DNA from: Eupeodes corollae
Lineage: Eukaryota; Arthropoda; Insecta; Diptera; Syrphidae
Direction: 5' to 3'
NCBI RefSeq assembly: GCF_945859685.1
Contig: NC_079147.1
Location: forward strand, 302,000,485-302,064,484
DNA: 64,000 bases
The notes beneath the pieces were generated by a model. That model was not told where the DNA came from. It was given only the letters and a program-made list of their open reading frames with translations, and did no database searches. Below, piece after piece: positions 42,657 through 54,038 of the stretch (its first letter is position 1; each line of letters starts with the position of its first letter). A program made the position numbers and the translations under genes.

Positions 42657-42670
42657 CAGGGGGGCCGGGA
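42657..42670 (+). promoter_or_regulatory. Polypurine tract of BEL/Pao element
   Basis: AGGGGGGCCGGGA directly before the 3' LTR; primer for plus-strand DNA synthesis. Two pyrimidines interrupt it. Confidence 0.75.
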
Positions 42671-43158
42671 TGTTCTGGACTAAACAACCTAAATCTAACT
42701 TGCCTTAAAAATCATTCATTCAAAGTTATCAAAATTATCAATTATAATTTTTATTCATAATTACCAAACATTACAAATCATACACTATGAATTCTTCTTA
42801 AAATTTAACTCAAATCAAAACTGTAACTTATTTTTTTGCTAACTTGAAATCTAATGTAAAACTCTTGTTTGTATTTGAAAGCACAGTAACTTAATTTTCG
42901 CTCTTCTTTTTGTGCGTATATTCGTTGCACCTGCAAGCATAAAATATTTCAAAGCATCTTTCCTTTTGAAGCGAACCACCAAACAGAGCAGACCTTTCTT
43001 GGAGCTGGTAACAATTATCGAATTAAATAAACATTTATATTACATATGAACTTATTATCGTTGCCTTTACATTCTGTGCATTTTGTATGGGAAGATTTTC
43101 TGCTCGGGCTTCGCTGTGAATCATCATCATTAAAATTACAGTCCACTATTCCTAAACA
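42671..43158 (+). repeat. 3' LTR of BEL/Pao element
   Basis: 488 bp, equal in length and apparently in sequence to the 5' LTR. A short open frame running from it into the gap is an artefact. Confidence 0.95.
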
Positions 43159-43160
43159 AT

Positions 43161-43360
43161 NNNNNNNNNNNNNNNNNNNNNNNNNNNNNNNNNNNNNNNN
43201 NNNNNNNNNNNNNNNNNNNNNNNNNNNNNNNNNNNNNNNNNNNNNNNNNNNNNNNNNNNNNNNNNNNNNNNNNNNNNNNNNNNNNNNNNNNNNNNNNNNN
43301 NNNNNNNNNNNNNNNNNNNNNNNNNNNNNNNNNNNNNNNNNNNNNNNNNNNNNNNNNNNN
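43161..43360. other. Assembly gap (200 N)
   Basis: Exactly 200 undetermined bases, a typical placeholder size, so real length is unknown. It lies two bases after the 3' LTR, which suggests the assembler broke at the LTR repeat. Confidence 0.95.
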
Positions 43361-43645
43361 TATTGTGGCCACTGTTAGTTTTCGTCTTAAAAAAAAATTG
43401 AAAAAAACGCCTAACGCGAATCTGCTCAAAACCTTAACTTCCAAGTTTGAACTCAATCGACCCAATGGTTTAGGCTGTAGGAGCGTGGACAGACAGACAA
43501 AACCGACCGGACGGAATCGCGGGACCCACTTTTTTCGACTTCTCTACCATCGTAATATCATGTTTGATTAAAATCTCGAGTTCGAAATTTTGCACGAATG
43601 CAAAACTTGCCATATAGTTCCTATATGTCGCAAGTAAAAAATTCA
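43361..43645. repeat. Probable dispersed-repeat segment after the gap
   Basis: GTGGACAGACAGACAAAACC followed by TTTTTTCGACTTCTCTACC and CATATAGTTCCTATATGTCGC is a style of sequence I associate with a dispersed fly repeat. No second copy of this part exists in the window, so the assignment is tentative. Confidence 0.35.
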
Positions 43646-46600
43646 ATTAGATAAACATTGTTAATTTTCAAACAGAAGTCAATCGTCAAACGGCATAGCC
43701 AAGCTTTAATGATTTTACTAAAATATTTTTGTCAACAATGTACATATGCATATAAACGAATGTTAATAAATCGAATTATCTATCTATTCATCTATCTATT
43801 ACCTGTTAATTCCAAAAGGTAACATCTAGATTTGAATTTTATTGAAATTGTTAACCTTAAAAGGAAAAAATGCGTTTTATCCTTCTTCTATTGATTGGAG
43901 AACAAAATGTATTGGAGCAAATATATGATTTCTTATTTTCCATAAGAGCAAAGCTTTAGAAATTCATCTTCATACATTTAATAAGTAATAAAAATATGTA
44001 TTCATTCATAAAATATAATTAATTAAAATCTATTCCTAAAAAAACTCATTACTTTGTATTATTTTAATAAATTTAAAACAGTTTTTAACTGGCGCCCAAT
44101 GTGAAGCTTAAATATTTTATATTCCCACATACAAAAGTCCGCCTTTACTCTCAAGCTTATGAACATTAAAACTAAAACAAAGGTAATCAATAAAAATATG
44201 GCATTAAAGGTCCCATTAATGGTTATTTACTTTTTTTAAATCTTCTTTATCCTTGCGTGCATAGTGTAATTATTTTCTTTTCAACAAAAAATAATTAGTG
44301 TTTCAAGCTGTTTTTTACATAAACTGTTTTTGTTCTCTTATAAAAAGCCATACAATAAGCGTTAACATCATTTTATCAACAAAAATTCCTTCATTTAACT
44401 TTCCAACTTACATCGTCATCCGCGCCAACCATAACCATGGCCATATCGGTTAAACCTAGCAACAACAACAACAACTCAATTAATTTCGTACAAAACAATA
44501 GCTTTTGCCGGCTTTATGTAAAAACCATCATAATAACCCAAAAGAACAATAATACCTACACAAAAAAAACAACAACAACAACAAAACCAAACTGCCAAGG
44601 CAACACAGAAATAAAAATTAATTTTGGGTTATTCTTCCACCAGGAATAACATTTTATAATCCTCCACCAGGACAAGACAATACAATATCGCACCAGTGTA
44701 ATTCCACCAACGAGGACGAGAAGAAAAACAACAACAACTAAAAAAATAATAATCACGAACAAAAACATATAAATGACCCTACTTTCCACCTAATTTACCC
44801 TATTCTCGGGACATTTACATAAATAAACGTCATTTTGGTGAGAGAAAGCTACAAAAACAAAAACCTGAAAAAAACGTCCTTTCGCCAACGCCACCGCCAC
44901 TCCGTCATCATCATTGTCATCGTTGTCCTGTTGGCTATATTGATGTTCCACCAGGAAAAGTCCTCACAAAGAAATGCATTAAAATTTGAAAAAAGACAAA
45001 ACTTAAAAAAAAGGATCTCGACTCGAAATTAACCCTTTTTGGGGCATTCATATTCACAAATTTACCTAAAATATTAAGTCGTGCATTGTTCGTAGAATAA
45101 AAAGTTTCTAGTCAAAATAGACAAACGACGAGGACGACGACAACGACGAAGACTCTTAGTGAGGGTATAAATCTTATCTTGAGAGTCCTGTGTAGAAGTT
45201 TGCTGCTCATAATCACCTCATCTCCTTTTGAGAATGAAAAAGGTGCGCGCGAAAGTTTTTTTTTTCTTTCGATGAGGCACGGGCGCGGCGTTTTTCTTTT
45301 TTAAGATCGTTCAAAGTATTAGTGGCACGTCCTGAATTTCCTGTAATCAGGTCGTATTTGATTTGATATATTCCTCAGTCCAATCGTCCTTGGTATAATT
45401 TTTAGCTTTATATTTTCTTATTTTTTTTTTGGCAAAAAGAGGGAAAGCAATAAACACCCAATTTGTAAGATGAAAAAGAGGAAAAGTTATCCTTCCAAAT
45501 GAAAAAAAAAATGATGTAGGGAAGAAATTATTAATCCTAGAGAAAGTTGAAAGTCCATTTTGTGCAATCGGCCAGCATCATCCCGTAAAAATGGACGGAC
45601 ACACGAGCGACGGTCGGGCGATATGGTGTATACTGTGTCACCCCTCAAGCAGGTTGTAAAAGATTAAGGACACTTCATTTCGGTATACACTTCACACATA
45701 TAGATTTATAGTTAGTTTCTAAAAAGATATATGTATATAAGTGTGTATGTCCTTTCAACACGTCTTTCATCAAAATTCGATTTCATTCAATTGAAGACGA
45801 AGTACTTTTTCGTCGTTGTCGTCGTTGCTTGGTTGTCCTGGATATCTAATAGGTACACATATACATATATAGGTAGTTCTGGGTACCAAAAGAATGAAAG
45901 GGAAAATTGATCCTTTGACCACTCGTTTGAGGGTTCATTTCCTTAACTTCTAATGAAGTGTGTTATCGGAATGAATAAAAAGAAGGACCTTCTCTCAATA
46001 AGATAAGCATGTTGAATGAGTCATTCGAAAGAGTAAATCTATGCACACATATGTACATAAATGGTCATATATATGAATTACGGTACCTCCACAGTCCACA
46101 CATATACAACCAAACAAAATGTGACAACATGATACAAAAAAAAAATCAACAGGAATGACCGGGACAACAAAAAAGGTTTATGGGACGGGTATTGGGTCCT
46201 TATAATATAGCACGGTAATACATGGAAAAAAAGGATATTTGGATTGTTGTTCTGTGATAAACAAAATGTTTGCACACCATGTGGATTTATAGTGAACAAT
46301 TTAAAAACCGTTAAATAAATAAATCACTCTTGGCCGCCAGACCAGAGCAGGAGGAGGTTTCATGAACTTACATACATAACCGTAAATTCAATACTACCTT
46401 CAGTATAATGGAAATGGAGGAGATATACTACACGTTAAGGACTTTAAATATGGACGACAAAGTGTTTAAACAGAGGAAGGGGGGAAAGATATATAGTTTT
46501 TGTATTCTTTTCAGGAATATTTGTAATGGAAGTGCATTACTATGGATAAATGGTTTACTACTCTTACCTGAATTATTACAAATTTTCGATGCACTAAATT

Positions 46601-46680
46601 TGCTTAATTTTAAAGTAAAGGGCTTTCCTTTTACAGGTAAGGAATTTTAAAATGAAATAAAACATATACGATTCGTTAAT
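43646..46680. other. Unassigned AT-rich DNA with microsatellites and one PBS-like site
   Basis: No credible gene. CAA repeats at 44461-44477 and 44568-44585, GAC/GAG repeats near 45125-45150. The only element-like signal is the primer-binding-site motif at 44090. Confidence 0.4.
44090..44107 (+). promoter_or_regulatory. Lysine-tRNA-type primer-binding-site motif
   Basis: TGGCGCCCAATGTGAAGC resembles the site complementary to tRNA-Lys used by several LTR retroelements (TGGCGCCCAACGTG core, one mismatch). No paired LTR or gag frame was found around it, so it may be the relic of a 5' LTR-leader junction. Confidence 0.4.
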
Positions 46681-46689
46681 TTGACAAAC

Positions 46690-46820
46690 AATTAACTTCA
46701 TTCAAAGGATAATCTTTACGACCGCCATCACGGCTAGGCTGACTCGCAAGTAGTTAATTTAGGGATCCAATTTTCGATGAGTTTTTCCAACATTTGTGGC
46801 GGTATGTTAGTAATAACGGG
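46690..46820 (-). pseudogene. Tc1/mariner-type transposase, extreme C-terminus
   Basis: The minus strand reads ITNIPPQMLEKLIENWIPKL followed by TTCESA. This matches the C-terminal helix (MLEKxIENWxxRL, then cysteine/serine residues) of the transposase group also seen at 22480-23530. Only the last 40 or so residues remain. Confidence 0.6.
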
Positions 46821-46949
46821 GTAAATGTATGACTATAAATTTATTTGATATTTATTTATTTATAAAACAGCTACGACTATCTTCAAACTTTCCAGAATCT
46901 TAAAGCATGAACAGAAAATTGCCTGCGAGATGTCAAAACCCGTATGGGT

Positions 46950-47090
46950 GGACTGGCGGAATTATCTTACAATACTTTTGAAAATTTTAATGTCATCAGC
47001 GTAAATTAAAACAGATGAGTGTTCTTTAATAAAAAGTAAGTCGTTAACGTACATAATAAACAGTAAAGGTGTAACGGATTTAAAAAAAAA
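46950..47090 (-). mobile_element. LINE reverse transcriptase fragment
   Basis: The minus strand reads VTPLLFIMYVNDLLFIKEHS then SVLIYADDIKIFKSI. This is the region from the GPLLF motif to the YADD palm of a CR1/jockey-type reverse transcriptase. Very short relic. Confidence 0.65.
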
Positions 47091-48600
47091 ATTAAAAATT
47101 TAAACGTCATCTCCTTTCCGATCTTATTAAGATAGTAAACTTTTGTTTTATTCTTATTTTCAATACACATGAGAATGTAAAAAAAATTCTTCACAAATTA
47201 TAAATTTAATTAGATATTTTTTTTCACTTGACTGTATCAAGTTGTGTGGAAGCAACCAAAACAATTCCAAAAATATGATCAAAACGAAACAGCAAAAGAA
47301 TACCTTCAAGGCCAAGCACTTGTTTCTTTTCATGTAGAAAGCAAATTTAAGAGAATTCGATTTGTATAATTGTGTGCCTTCTCTTCTTGTTGTTGTGGTT
47401 GCTTTCACACACTCTACTCGCAAACATAATCTTTACAATAATAATAATATTTTTTTTAGGTTTCAGATAGCTTCTAATAGGGCACATAAGTTCTCTACTT
47501 TTATATCATGATATTAAATAATTGAACAACGATTGACTTACCATACTTTCAGAGATGGTGCGCACAGCATCTTTGCAGTTTTCTTGGTTTCTTTCGGCAA
47601 ACGAATCTGAGAAAAACATGTGGCATACTTTTGTGCTCTATTTTTTTGCTTTTGATCGTGGAGTGAAGATATTGATGTTAAACTTAATTATAAATTTAAT
47701 GATGAAAGATATTATGTTGATTGGATGATAGGATGATATGATCTTAGTTATTTATGGAGTATATTCTCTGATAATGATTGGTAGTGTATTTTTGATGGTT
47801 TCTTTTTTTTTTTTTGTAATTTCTTCTTCTTTTTGTTTATTGAGTTTGTCGGACCGATGGCGCAGCAGCGCGCCGCCTAAGCTTGTAACTTGTTACACGC
47901 TGGGTCTGCTTGCACTCAGTGTTCAGGCTCTGTTTGGGCACCAGGTTCTTGAAATCAATAGATTTTGTGTGTCGCGACTGTACTTTTCGTGTGAAAAAGA
48001 GGTGGGCGAGATGATTTTTGTTTCTCTTCCCGATGGCTGACACCGGCCACAAGTACGAGCACGTATCACACTTGTTTCTATTATTTCCCCGCCAAATGAA
48101 TGAATAAATGAAAATAAATTCCCTTTGGAAGAATTTGTTGGTGGTAAGGTGGTTCTAATTTGGAAAAAAAAATAGGTATATACGACGTAGGACGTAGGTA
48201 GTATAAAGTGTCTTACCTCGGGGATTTGTCACTTATTTCGACCGTATATAAGGTAAGGCTGGATTGGCAAAATGAAATCGTCTCGAAATTAGTTTGACAC
48301 GTCTGGTCAGGAAGAGGTCTTGATTCAAAAAGAAAGAAGCGCGGAAATAAAGTCAGCTTAGTGAACTCTTAACGAAGAAAGTAAATTTTTTTGTTTTCAT
48401 ACTGTTCGTCCAGGTGTCACTGCTGACCAATGTGAAGAATTGTACCGAGAATTCATCCACTAAGACTTGTATGCTTAGCAACTTAATTTTAAGTTGCTTC
48501 CAACTTACACACAACATTTCAATTTTTGTTTGTTAAGACACAAAATGAAATGAAAAAGGTTGATGTATCTTGAAATTAATTTTAATCCACTCTCAAGGAT
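47091..48600. other. Unassigned DNA, may include the 3' LTR side of the gypsy element
   Basis: No gene recognised. If the minus-strand gypsy element at 48600-50305 kept its 3' LTR, it should lie here. A GC-richer block at 47850-48060 stands out, but I could not define LTR ends because no partner LTR is present. Confidence 0.35.
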
Positions 48601-48621
48601 GCAACTGGGATAAGAGTTGGA

Positions 48622-49660
48622 CTAAATCCTTATATCCTTAGCATGAATTATGCCTAGTGTATTTCCTTTTAAGTCCTCTAGTTCATACAAGTTGTTACTT
48701 AAAATTTTCACTACTTTAGCTTGGCTAAATTTGGGACAGAGCTTAGCATTTCGCTTCTTCAATTTGTCACTCAAAATAAAATTTCGTTTTAAAACTGTTT
48801 GTCCAACGTTAAATTTGCAAGCTTTACTTCGGGTATTATAGACCCTTTCGTACATCTTATGTGCGTTAGCAAGAGATTCTTTCACTCTATTATGAATAAG
48901 ATTCATTTTTACTGGTCTAAGATCTCGAACTTAGAGTTGTTGAGACTACGTAATTTTCTTAGCAAGGCATAGCCTGACCCGTGTTGGAGCTTGCTCTGGC
49001 CAAATAAGGCTTCGTATGGAGACATCCCCAAAGCAGATTGGATGCTTGTTCTTAAAGAGTTCATAATATATGGCAGATGCTTATCCCAAGTGGTCTGGTC
49101 TGAACCGATATAGGATCTAATTGCGGCTGAAATACTTCGATTAGTCCTTTCGCTGGCAATCGCTTGGGGTGAATATGATGCTGTCCGGATGTGTTTAGTG
49201 CTATTGGACTCAAGGAATTTTGAAAATTCTTTCGATACAAATTGTTTCCCATTGTCTGAAAGAAGCGACTCTGGCACCCCAAAAAGTGAGAAAACATTTT
49301 CATCTAAAAATGCGATTGCTGTCTCAGATGTTGCTTTTCTTATGGCTTTTGCAAGTACAAACTTGGTAACCAGTCTAAACAAACAATGATATACGAGTTT
49401 CCAGTTTTTGACCTTGGAAAGGGTCCAAGAAAATCAGTAAAAATGTGTTGAAATGGTCGGTCTACAATGAAAGATTGTCCCATGGGCGGTCTCAGAATAT
49501 AATTCGGAGCTTTGGTAGATTTACATACCACACAATCTCCGATGAACGATTTGACCTCAGTCGCCATACTAGGCCAGTAGAATCGCTGTCGAAGACGGTA
49601 CAATGTCTTAGCGATACCACCATGTGAAGCTTGCGGGAGATCATGAGCCAATCGAATCAA
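48622..49660 (-). pseudogene. gypsy integrase, one frameshift and one in-frame stop
   Basis: The zinc-binding domain (HDLPQASHGGIAKTLYRLRQ, then CVVCKS) is at 49647-49510. The catalytic core has TDFLGPF (first Asp), LSDNGKQFVSKEF (second Asp) and PQAIASERTNRS (Glu). The frame shifts once near 49365 between IIVCLDW and TKFVLAKAI. One in-frame TAA (48911-48909, after SKFEILDQ) separates the core from the C-terminal tail (48906-48622: VYNTRSKACKFNVGQTVLKR and YELEDLKGNTLGIIH). All three catalytic residues survive, so decay is modest. Confidence 0.85.
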
Positions 49661-49734
49661 GTGGGTGGTTAGAGCCGAGGGAATCCAGAGTTTCCAGACT
49701 AGATCCTCTTCTATGTTATCTCCAGTGCAGTGCT

Positions 49735-50155
49735 TTACCTTCTTATATACGAAATTTTCAGAAACCTGAAGGTCAGGTAGCTGGGTTTTGTTTTTTTTCT
49801 ATAGTTTTGCAAGGCATCGGAAGGGTTCGAGGGGCTTAAGTATAAAGTAGCAATCTCATCTGTAGCATATACTCGAGAGAGCGCGTCAGGTGCTACGTTT
49901 TGAGACCCCTTTCGATGTTCTATGACAAATGAGTATCTTTGAAATCGCAAACTCCACCGCGCTATCCTTCCACTTAAATCTTTTTGACTCATGAGCCATC
50001 TGAGGCTCGAATGGTCGGTGACAATGGTGAAATTATGACCTTTCACGTATGGTCTAAACTTTTCAACGCCCAATACATCCTCCAAGCATTCCAGTTCGGT
50101 GACGCTGTAATTGCATTGCGCTTTATTTAATTTGTACGAAAAATAATAAATCGGC
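49735..50155 (-). pseudogene. gypsy RNase H and connection region
   Basis: The open part 50085-49735 contains FRPYVKGHNFTIVTDHSSLRW with the RNase H Asp of TDHSSL, then GRIARWSLRFQRYSFVIEHR and KGSQNVAPDALSRV, the DALSR end motif of Ty3/gypsy RNase H. It continues upstream in the same style to NYSVTELECLE. The first RNase H Asp region was lost in the deletion. A linker to integrase follows. Confidence 0.8.
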
Positions 50156-50305
50156 TAGAGGAATCTGCCAAAATGCGTCTTTCAGATCAACACTGCTAAT
50201 GTAGTGTGTCTCTGATTGACGACTCAGGAGACTCTCCAAATGAAAGTTTAGTTTTCTGGAGTCCAGGCACAAGCGATTCTTTCCTGGTTTGCGAACCAGG
50301 ACAAA

Positions 50306-50900
50306 AGGTCCTAAGTGGCTACTTTGTGGTACGCCAGAATTGTTATAAAAATATGATGACTGCTCATTCTTAAAAACTACGCTGTATGATCAATTACTTA
50401 AGTACGACGAAACCCAACTAACAAATTTATCGTTAAAGCCTTGGGATTTAAGTTTGGAAGTTAATGTTTTATAGCACAATTCATTGAGTGCCTTACTGAA
50501 GTCTGTGAGGACAGAGTCAACTTGTTTCCGTTTTTCAAACGAATCTTAACAAAAAGAACTAAAATGGAAGAGGTTAGTAACTGTTGACTTATTTTAAACA
50601 AAACCATGTTGACTGTCACAAATTATAGACTTACAATTCAACGATATGACTTTACAAATAATGAACTCAAATCACTTAGGGATGACGGACAGTTTTGCAA
50701 TGGGACGATCATTTTTTTATTTCAGTTTTACTACCCTTTTTATTTATCGGTGTTATGTGTAAACTGTTCCAAATTTGAGCGATTCATTAAAAAGAATTAG
50801 AAGAGGATAGGTTAAATAGTATGTGCATGTTTTCAAAATATAAGAAGGTACACCATCTGGACCAGTGCTATAACAAACCTCAAGTTCTGCAGCTTTGCGA
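50306..50900 (-). mobile_element. LINE reverse transcriptase fragment B, fused to gypsy
   Basis: Minus-strand motifs in order: STGPDGVPSYILK (about 50870-50835), DSQHGFV, NKSTVTNLFHF (about 50620-50560), QVDSVLTDFSKALNEL (about 50525-50478), SWVSSYLSN and SGVPQSSHLGPF (about 50337-50302). These are the fingers motifs of a CR1/jockey-type reverse transcriptase with stops between them. The palm is missing because gypsy sequence begins in frame right after SHLGPF. Confidence 0.8.
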
Positions 50901-50939
50901 ACGATTTAATCGTATGAGATGCAAAGACTAATTGAATTC

Positions 50940-51930
50940 AAATGAGTTAAATTTTTTGAGAGCGCCAATAACTCAGGAAATATTTTTTCAAGTTTTTTTC
51001 AGAATTGAGTTTAAGCCCGTGATTGGTATTTGTAGATCAATGTCAATTTCAGCTATTGCATCCTTAATCATGCTCTCAGGAAAGCTAATATATAACTTAA
51101 TATTATCAATGTAGATATGGTATTGACATAAGGACAAAACAGAAGCAGATCATTAATGAACAACGAAAACAGGCCCAAGGATTGATCCTTGACTAACACC
51201 AGTATGGATAGTAAAGAACGAAGACAGTTTACCATTACAAGATAATGTTTGCATGCGATTGCTCAAATATAAATTGTAGTCAGTTTATTACAGATTATAG
51301 ATCACTTAATCAACAGTGCCTTCGAAAAGTCAAGTAATGTTAACACAGTTGTCTTAGGTCTGTCTTATGCCATCGGACACATTAGCAAAGCTGAAAAGCA
51401 ACTATTTCCAGAACGGAATTATGACTGCAGAGGTGTCAAGAATTTCTTGTCTTTAATATATTTTTTTAATTGGTAACTTATAATAGTTTCAAAAGCCTTA
51501 AATTAAAAAAAATGATAGATATGGATCTGTACTCCTTTTTTCCTTGTTTTAGGAATTGATTCTACTTGATTCTAATCTACTGCACTTACCGAGTATGCGT
51601 CTATTCTATCGTTTTCTGCACTACTTGGGTACATAAAACGAAATTGGGTTGTGAAAGTAGACAATTTACGATTTAAATCCTAGAAATCAATATCGTCATG
51701 ACAACCTTGGGCATCTTTAGTTAAGATAATGTTCTTAATTTCTTTCTAAAAAAAAAAACTTGTAACACAATAACGTAAACGTTTAAAAGCGCAAAAAATG
51801 GTCCATAGTTTTAGGCTTATCGGCGTAATCTACTAACTTCATATATTCCTACTGAACATTGTCAAGCGTCGTTGAACTGCACCCTCTTAGAAGCAAATTC
51901 ACGGGTCCATAACGTAAAACCGTAGCACGA
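50940..51930 (-). mobile_element. LINE reverse transcriptase fragment A
   Basis: Minus-strand motifs: VDYADKPKTMDHFL (about 51835-51795), NRKLSTFTTQFRFMYPSS (about 51680-51625), a QSxFRSGNSCFSALL stretch near 51420, TTVLTLLDFSKAL (about 51350-51310), GLFSLFINDLLLFC (51170-51130) and a degraded palm with YHIYIDNIKLYI at about 51125-51088. The order is normal, so this is one element separate from fragment B just downstream. Palm YADD is changed to YIDN. Dead. Confidence 0.75.
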
Positions 51931-51959
51931 TCGGTGTGACATGTAAGCCTTTCCTGGAC

Positions 51960-53611
51960 CTGGACTGCTCAATATCGTTAAGTGAATTGGAAATAACTCT
52001 CACGAAAATGAAGAACAACAAAGCACCTGGAAGCGATAGAATACCAGAAGAGTTTTTTTAAAAATTCGAACAATAGCTTAAAGACGTACATTCTGTATTT
52101 CTTCAACCTCCTCTATGAGAATGCGTGTGTTCCTTCAAATTTTACTAAAGCCCTTATTTTCACAATATTTAAGAAAGGAGATCCTTATCATCCTGAGAAC
52201 TACAAGGGAATATCCATTCTCAACTCGATAAGAAAGATATTTGCTAAAATTCTTTATAAAAGATTATCCAGCTGGACTGAAAGAACTAATCTTTCAAGCT
52301 GGCTGTCGCTCTGGGTTCACGACTATGGATCACATATTTCCATTGATTAGTTTAGCTAGAAATCACATTGAAAAAAACAAAAAACTTTATGTCTGTTTCG
52401 TTGATTTCAAAGCTGCATTCGACACAATAAACAGACAGGCTTTGTATAGGATAGATCTTAACTGTAAGAGTAGTTCGAAACATCGGCAGGCGTTCCACAA
52501 GGATGCATTCTATATTCTACCGGGTGGCATAATCTTTGCTGGAACTCTCATCAAAGTTTTGTTTTATGCTGACGATTTGATATTACTAGCCGACAATCCT
52601 TTTTCACTGCAACTTCAAATTAATAAATTTCAGTCGTACTGTCAAAAATGGGATCTGAAAATTAACGTTCAAAAAACAAAAGCAATGATATTTGAAAACA
52701 GATAATGTAGAAGAGCTCCTGAAAAAGCCTGGAAACTTGGTAGCGAATGTATTGAGTGTGTACGTGAATTTAAGTATCTAGGATTACTGTTTACATATAA
52801 CTTAAACTTTTCCAAGCACGCCAAGGAAAAAAGCAGTGAATCTAAGTTAGCATTGAATTCAATGTAGCCGACTTTTGTATGCAAATCCCGATATTGCCCA
52901 TTCATCAAAATGCAAGGTTTTTAATGCTATAGTCAAGCATTTGGGGTTACTCCGTTTGAATATGTTGAGTTGGTCTACCGACATTTTCGTAAACTCATTT
53001 TTCCTTTGCCAAACTCCACGCCGACCTACGCGATTCATGTCGAAACAGGATTACCACCTTTTGTAAACAAATGCATCACCTTTCAGGGAATGGAACCAGC
53101 TGGCCCTATCTCATGACATCACCTTTTTTAATAACTGAACGAAATTTTCACGAGGGGCATGATTTTTCTGCTACTATCATCTCAAGAATAGATGACGCAA
53201 TATTTGATCAACACTTGACCAGAGCATCATCGTCTTCTTCTAGAAATATTTATAGTAAACTCAATCACCGAATACCTACGGAAGAAAGCTATTTTAATGT
53301 TGAAAACCCAGCCGACTTAATAAGTATACAGTTTTTAAAGCAAGGAAGGAAATTCTCAACCTTAATTTCATCCCCCATAGACTTGATTTGCAGCAAATTT
53401 GTAACCTGTTTAACAGAAGAGAACTGGAAGATGTTTACCATTTTATAGCCGTCTGACCAATTTTGCAAGAAATTCGGCGATTGTATTTCCAAGAAAGTTT
53501 TTTGTCTATCAATAGTCTTCACGAAATATTGAATGGTGTTTGGGGTTGGTATAAAGTGTACAAATTTTTTAAACATGCTCAAATGTACCATAATAGCTTC
53601 TTAAATAACAG
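51960..53611 (+). mobile_element. LINE, reverse transcriptase to C-terminus, decayed
   Basis: Plus-strand motifs: MKNNKAPGSDRIPEEF (about 52008-52055), LIFTIFKKGDP-like residues near 52150, GCRSGFTTMDHIF (52300-52338), LYVCFVDFKAAFDTIN (52387-52434), the palm VLFYADDLILLADNP (52555-52599), WDLKINVQKTKAMIFE (52648-52695) and FKYLGLLFTYNLNFSKHAKE (52768-52828). The C-terminal cysteine-containing end follows (VYHFIAVCPILQEIRRLYF near 53435-53490). Several frameshifts and a deletion lie between DTINRQALY and the palm. The endonuclease is missing. Resembles the LINE at 8911-10790. Confidence 0.8.
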
Positions 53612-53649
53612 GTATGTTCTACAATGCATTTATGTTTTAAATCATTAAA

Positions 53650-54038
53650 ATTATTACTTTTTGTGTTTCAAATCGCCATTAAAATTAACTTTTTTATTTA
53701 TGTTTCAAATCATTCAAATTGTCAAAATAGAAAACTCTCGCTTCTCATCCAAAAATGTAGTATTTAAATTTAACTTAACTACATTAAAAATATTTTTTGT
53801 AAATTTCTGTTTAAATCTAGTAATTTCAATTATATTTCCTCGTTTTCACAGCAGAATCCCCATGACCGTATTCTTTAATGAACTTTATACAAAATCAAAT
53901 TCAATTTGTGCCCGAAAACATCAAAACAAAACAAATACTTTCATCCATTAATAAATAAATAAATTCTTCTTATATTAGTAGGTAATAACTTTAGACTTCC
54001 TGATTACAATTATCCAAATAAATTGAATTTTGTTTAAT
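53650..54038 (+). repeat. Possible LTR upstream of a primer-binding site
   Basis: AT-rich stretch ending GTTTAAT directly before the lysine-type primer-binding site at 54039. No partner LTR, start or gag frame was found, so this is inferred from position only. Confidence 0.3.

Larger units (their letters stand above)
36530..43158 (+). mobile_element. Complete BEL/Pao LTR retrotransposon
   Basis: Full structure: 488-bp 5' LTR, tRNA-Tyr primer-binding site, leader, one open gag-pol frame, polypurine tract and 488-bp 3' LTR. The LTRs begin TG and end CA and I could see no difference between them, so the insertion is very recent. Five bases (ATATA, 36525-36529) precede the 5' LTR. After the 3' LTR only AT is visible before the assembly gap, which is compatible with a 5-bp target-site duplication. 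There is no envelope-like frame. Apart from the unseen right flank, nothing is missing for autonomous transposition. Confidence 0.95.
48600..50305 (-). mobile_element. Ty3/gypsy element, minus strand, internally deleted
   Basis: Order on the minus strand: start of reverse transcriptase, RNase H, integrase and C-terminal tail. The reverse transcriptase is reduced to its first motifs (VLVRKPGKNRLCLDSRKLN and YISSVDLKDAFWQIPLA, 50300-50155). It then jumps directly to the end of RNase H (IYYFSYKLNKAQCNYSVTEL, from 50150), so the catalytic core is gone. Gag, protease and 5' LTR are absent; the upstream side is joined to a LINE at about 50305. It cannot encode a working polymerase. Confidence 0.85.

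Noticed and set aside
43046..43465. Open frames crossing the N gap on both strands
   Set aside because: They run from the 3' LTR through undetermined bases; the same LTR sequence at the 5' side shows no gene.
47865..47930. tRNA-like start (GATGGCGCAGCAGCGCG resembles an A box)
   Set aside because: No matching B box or cloverleaf pairing could be found downstream at a suitable distance.
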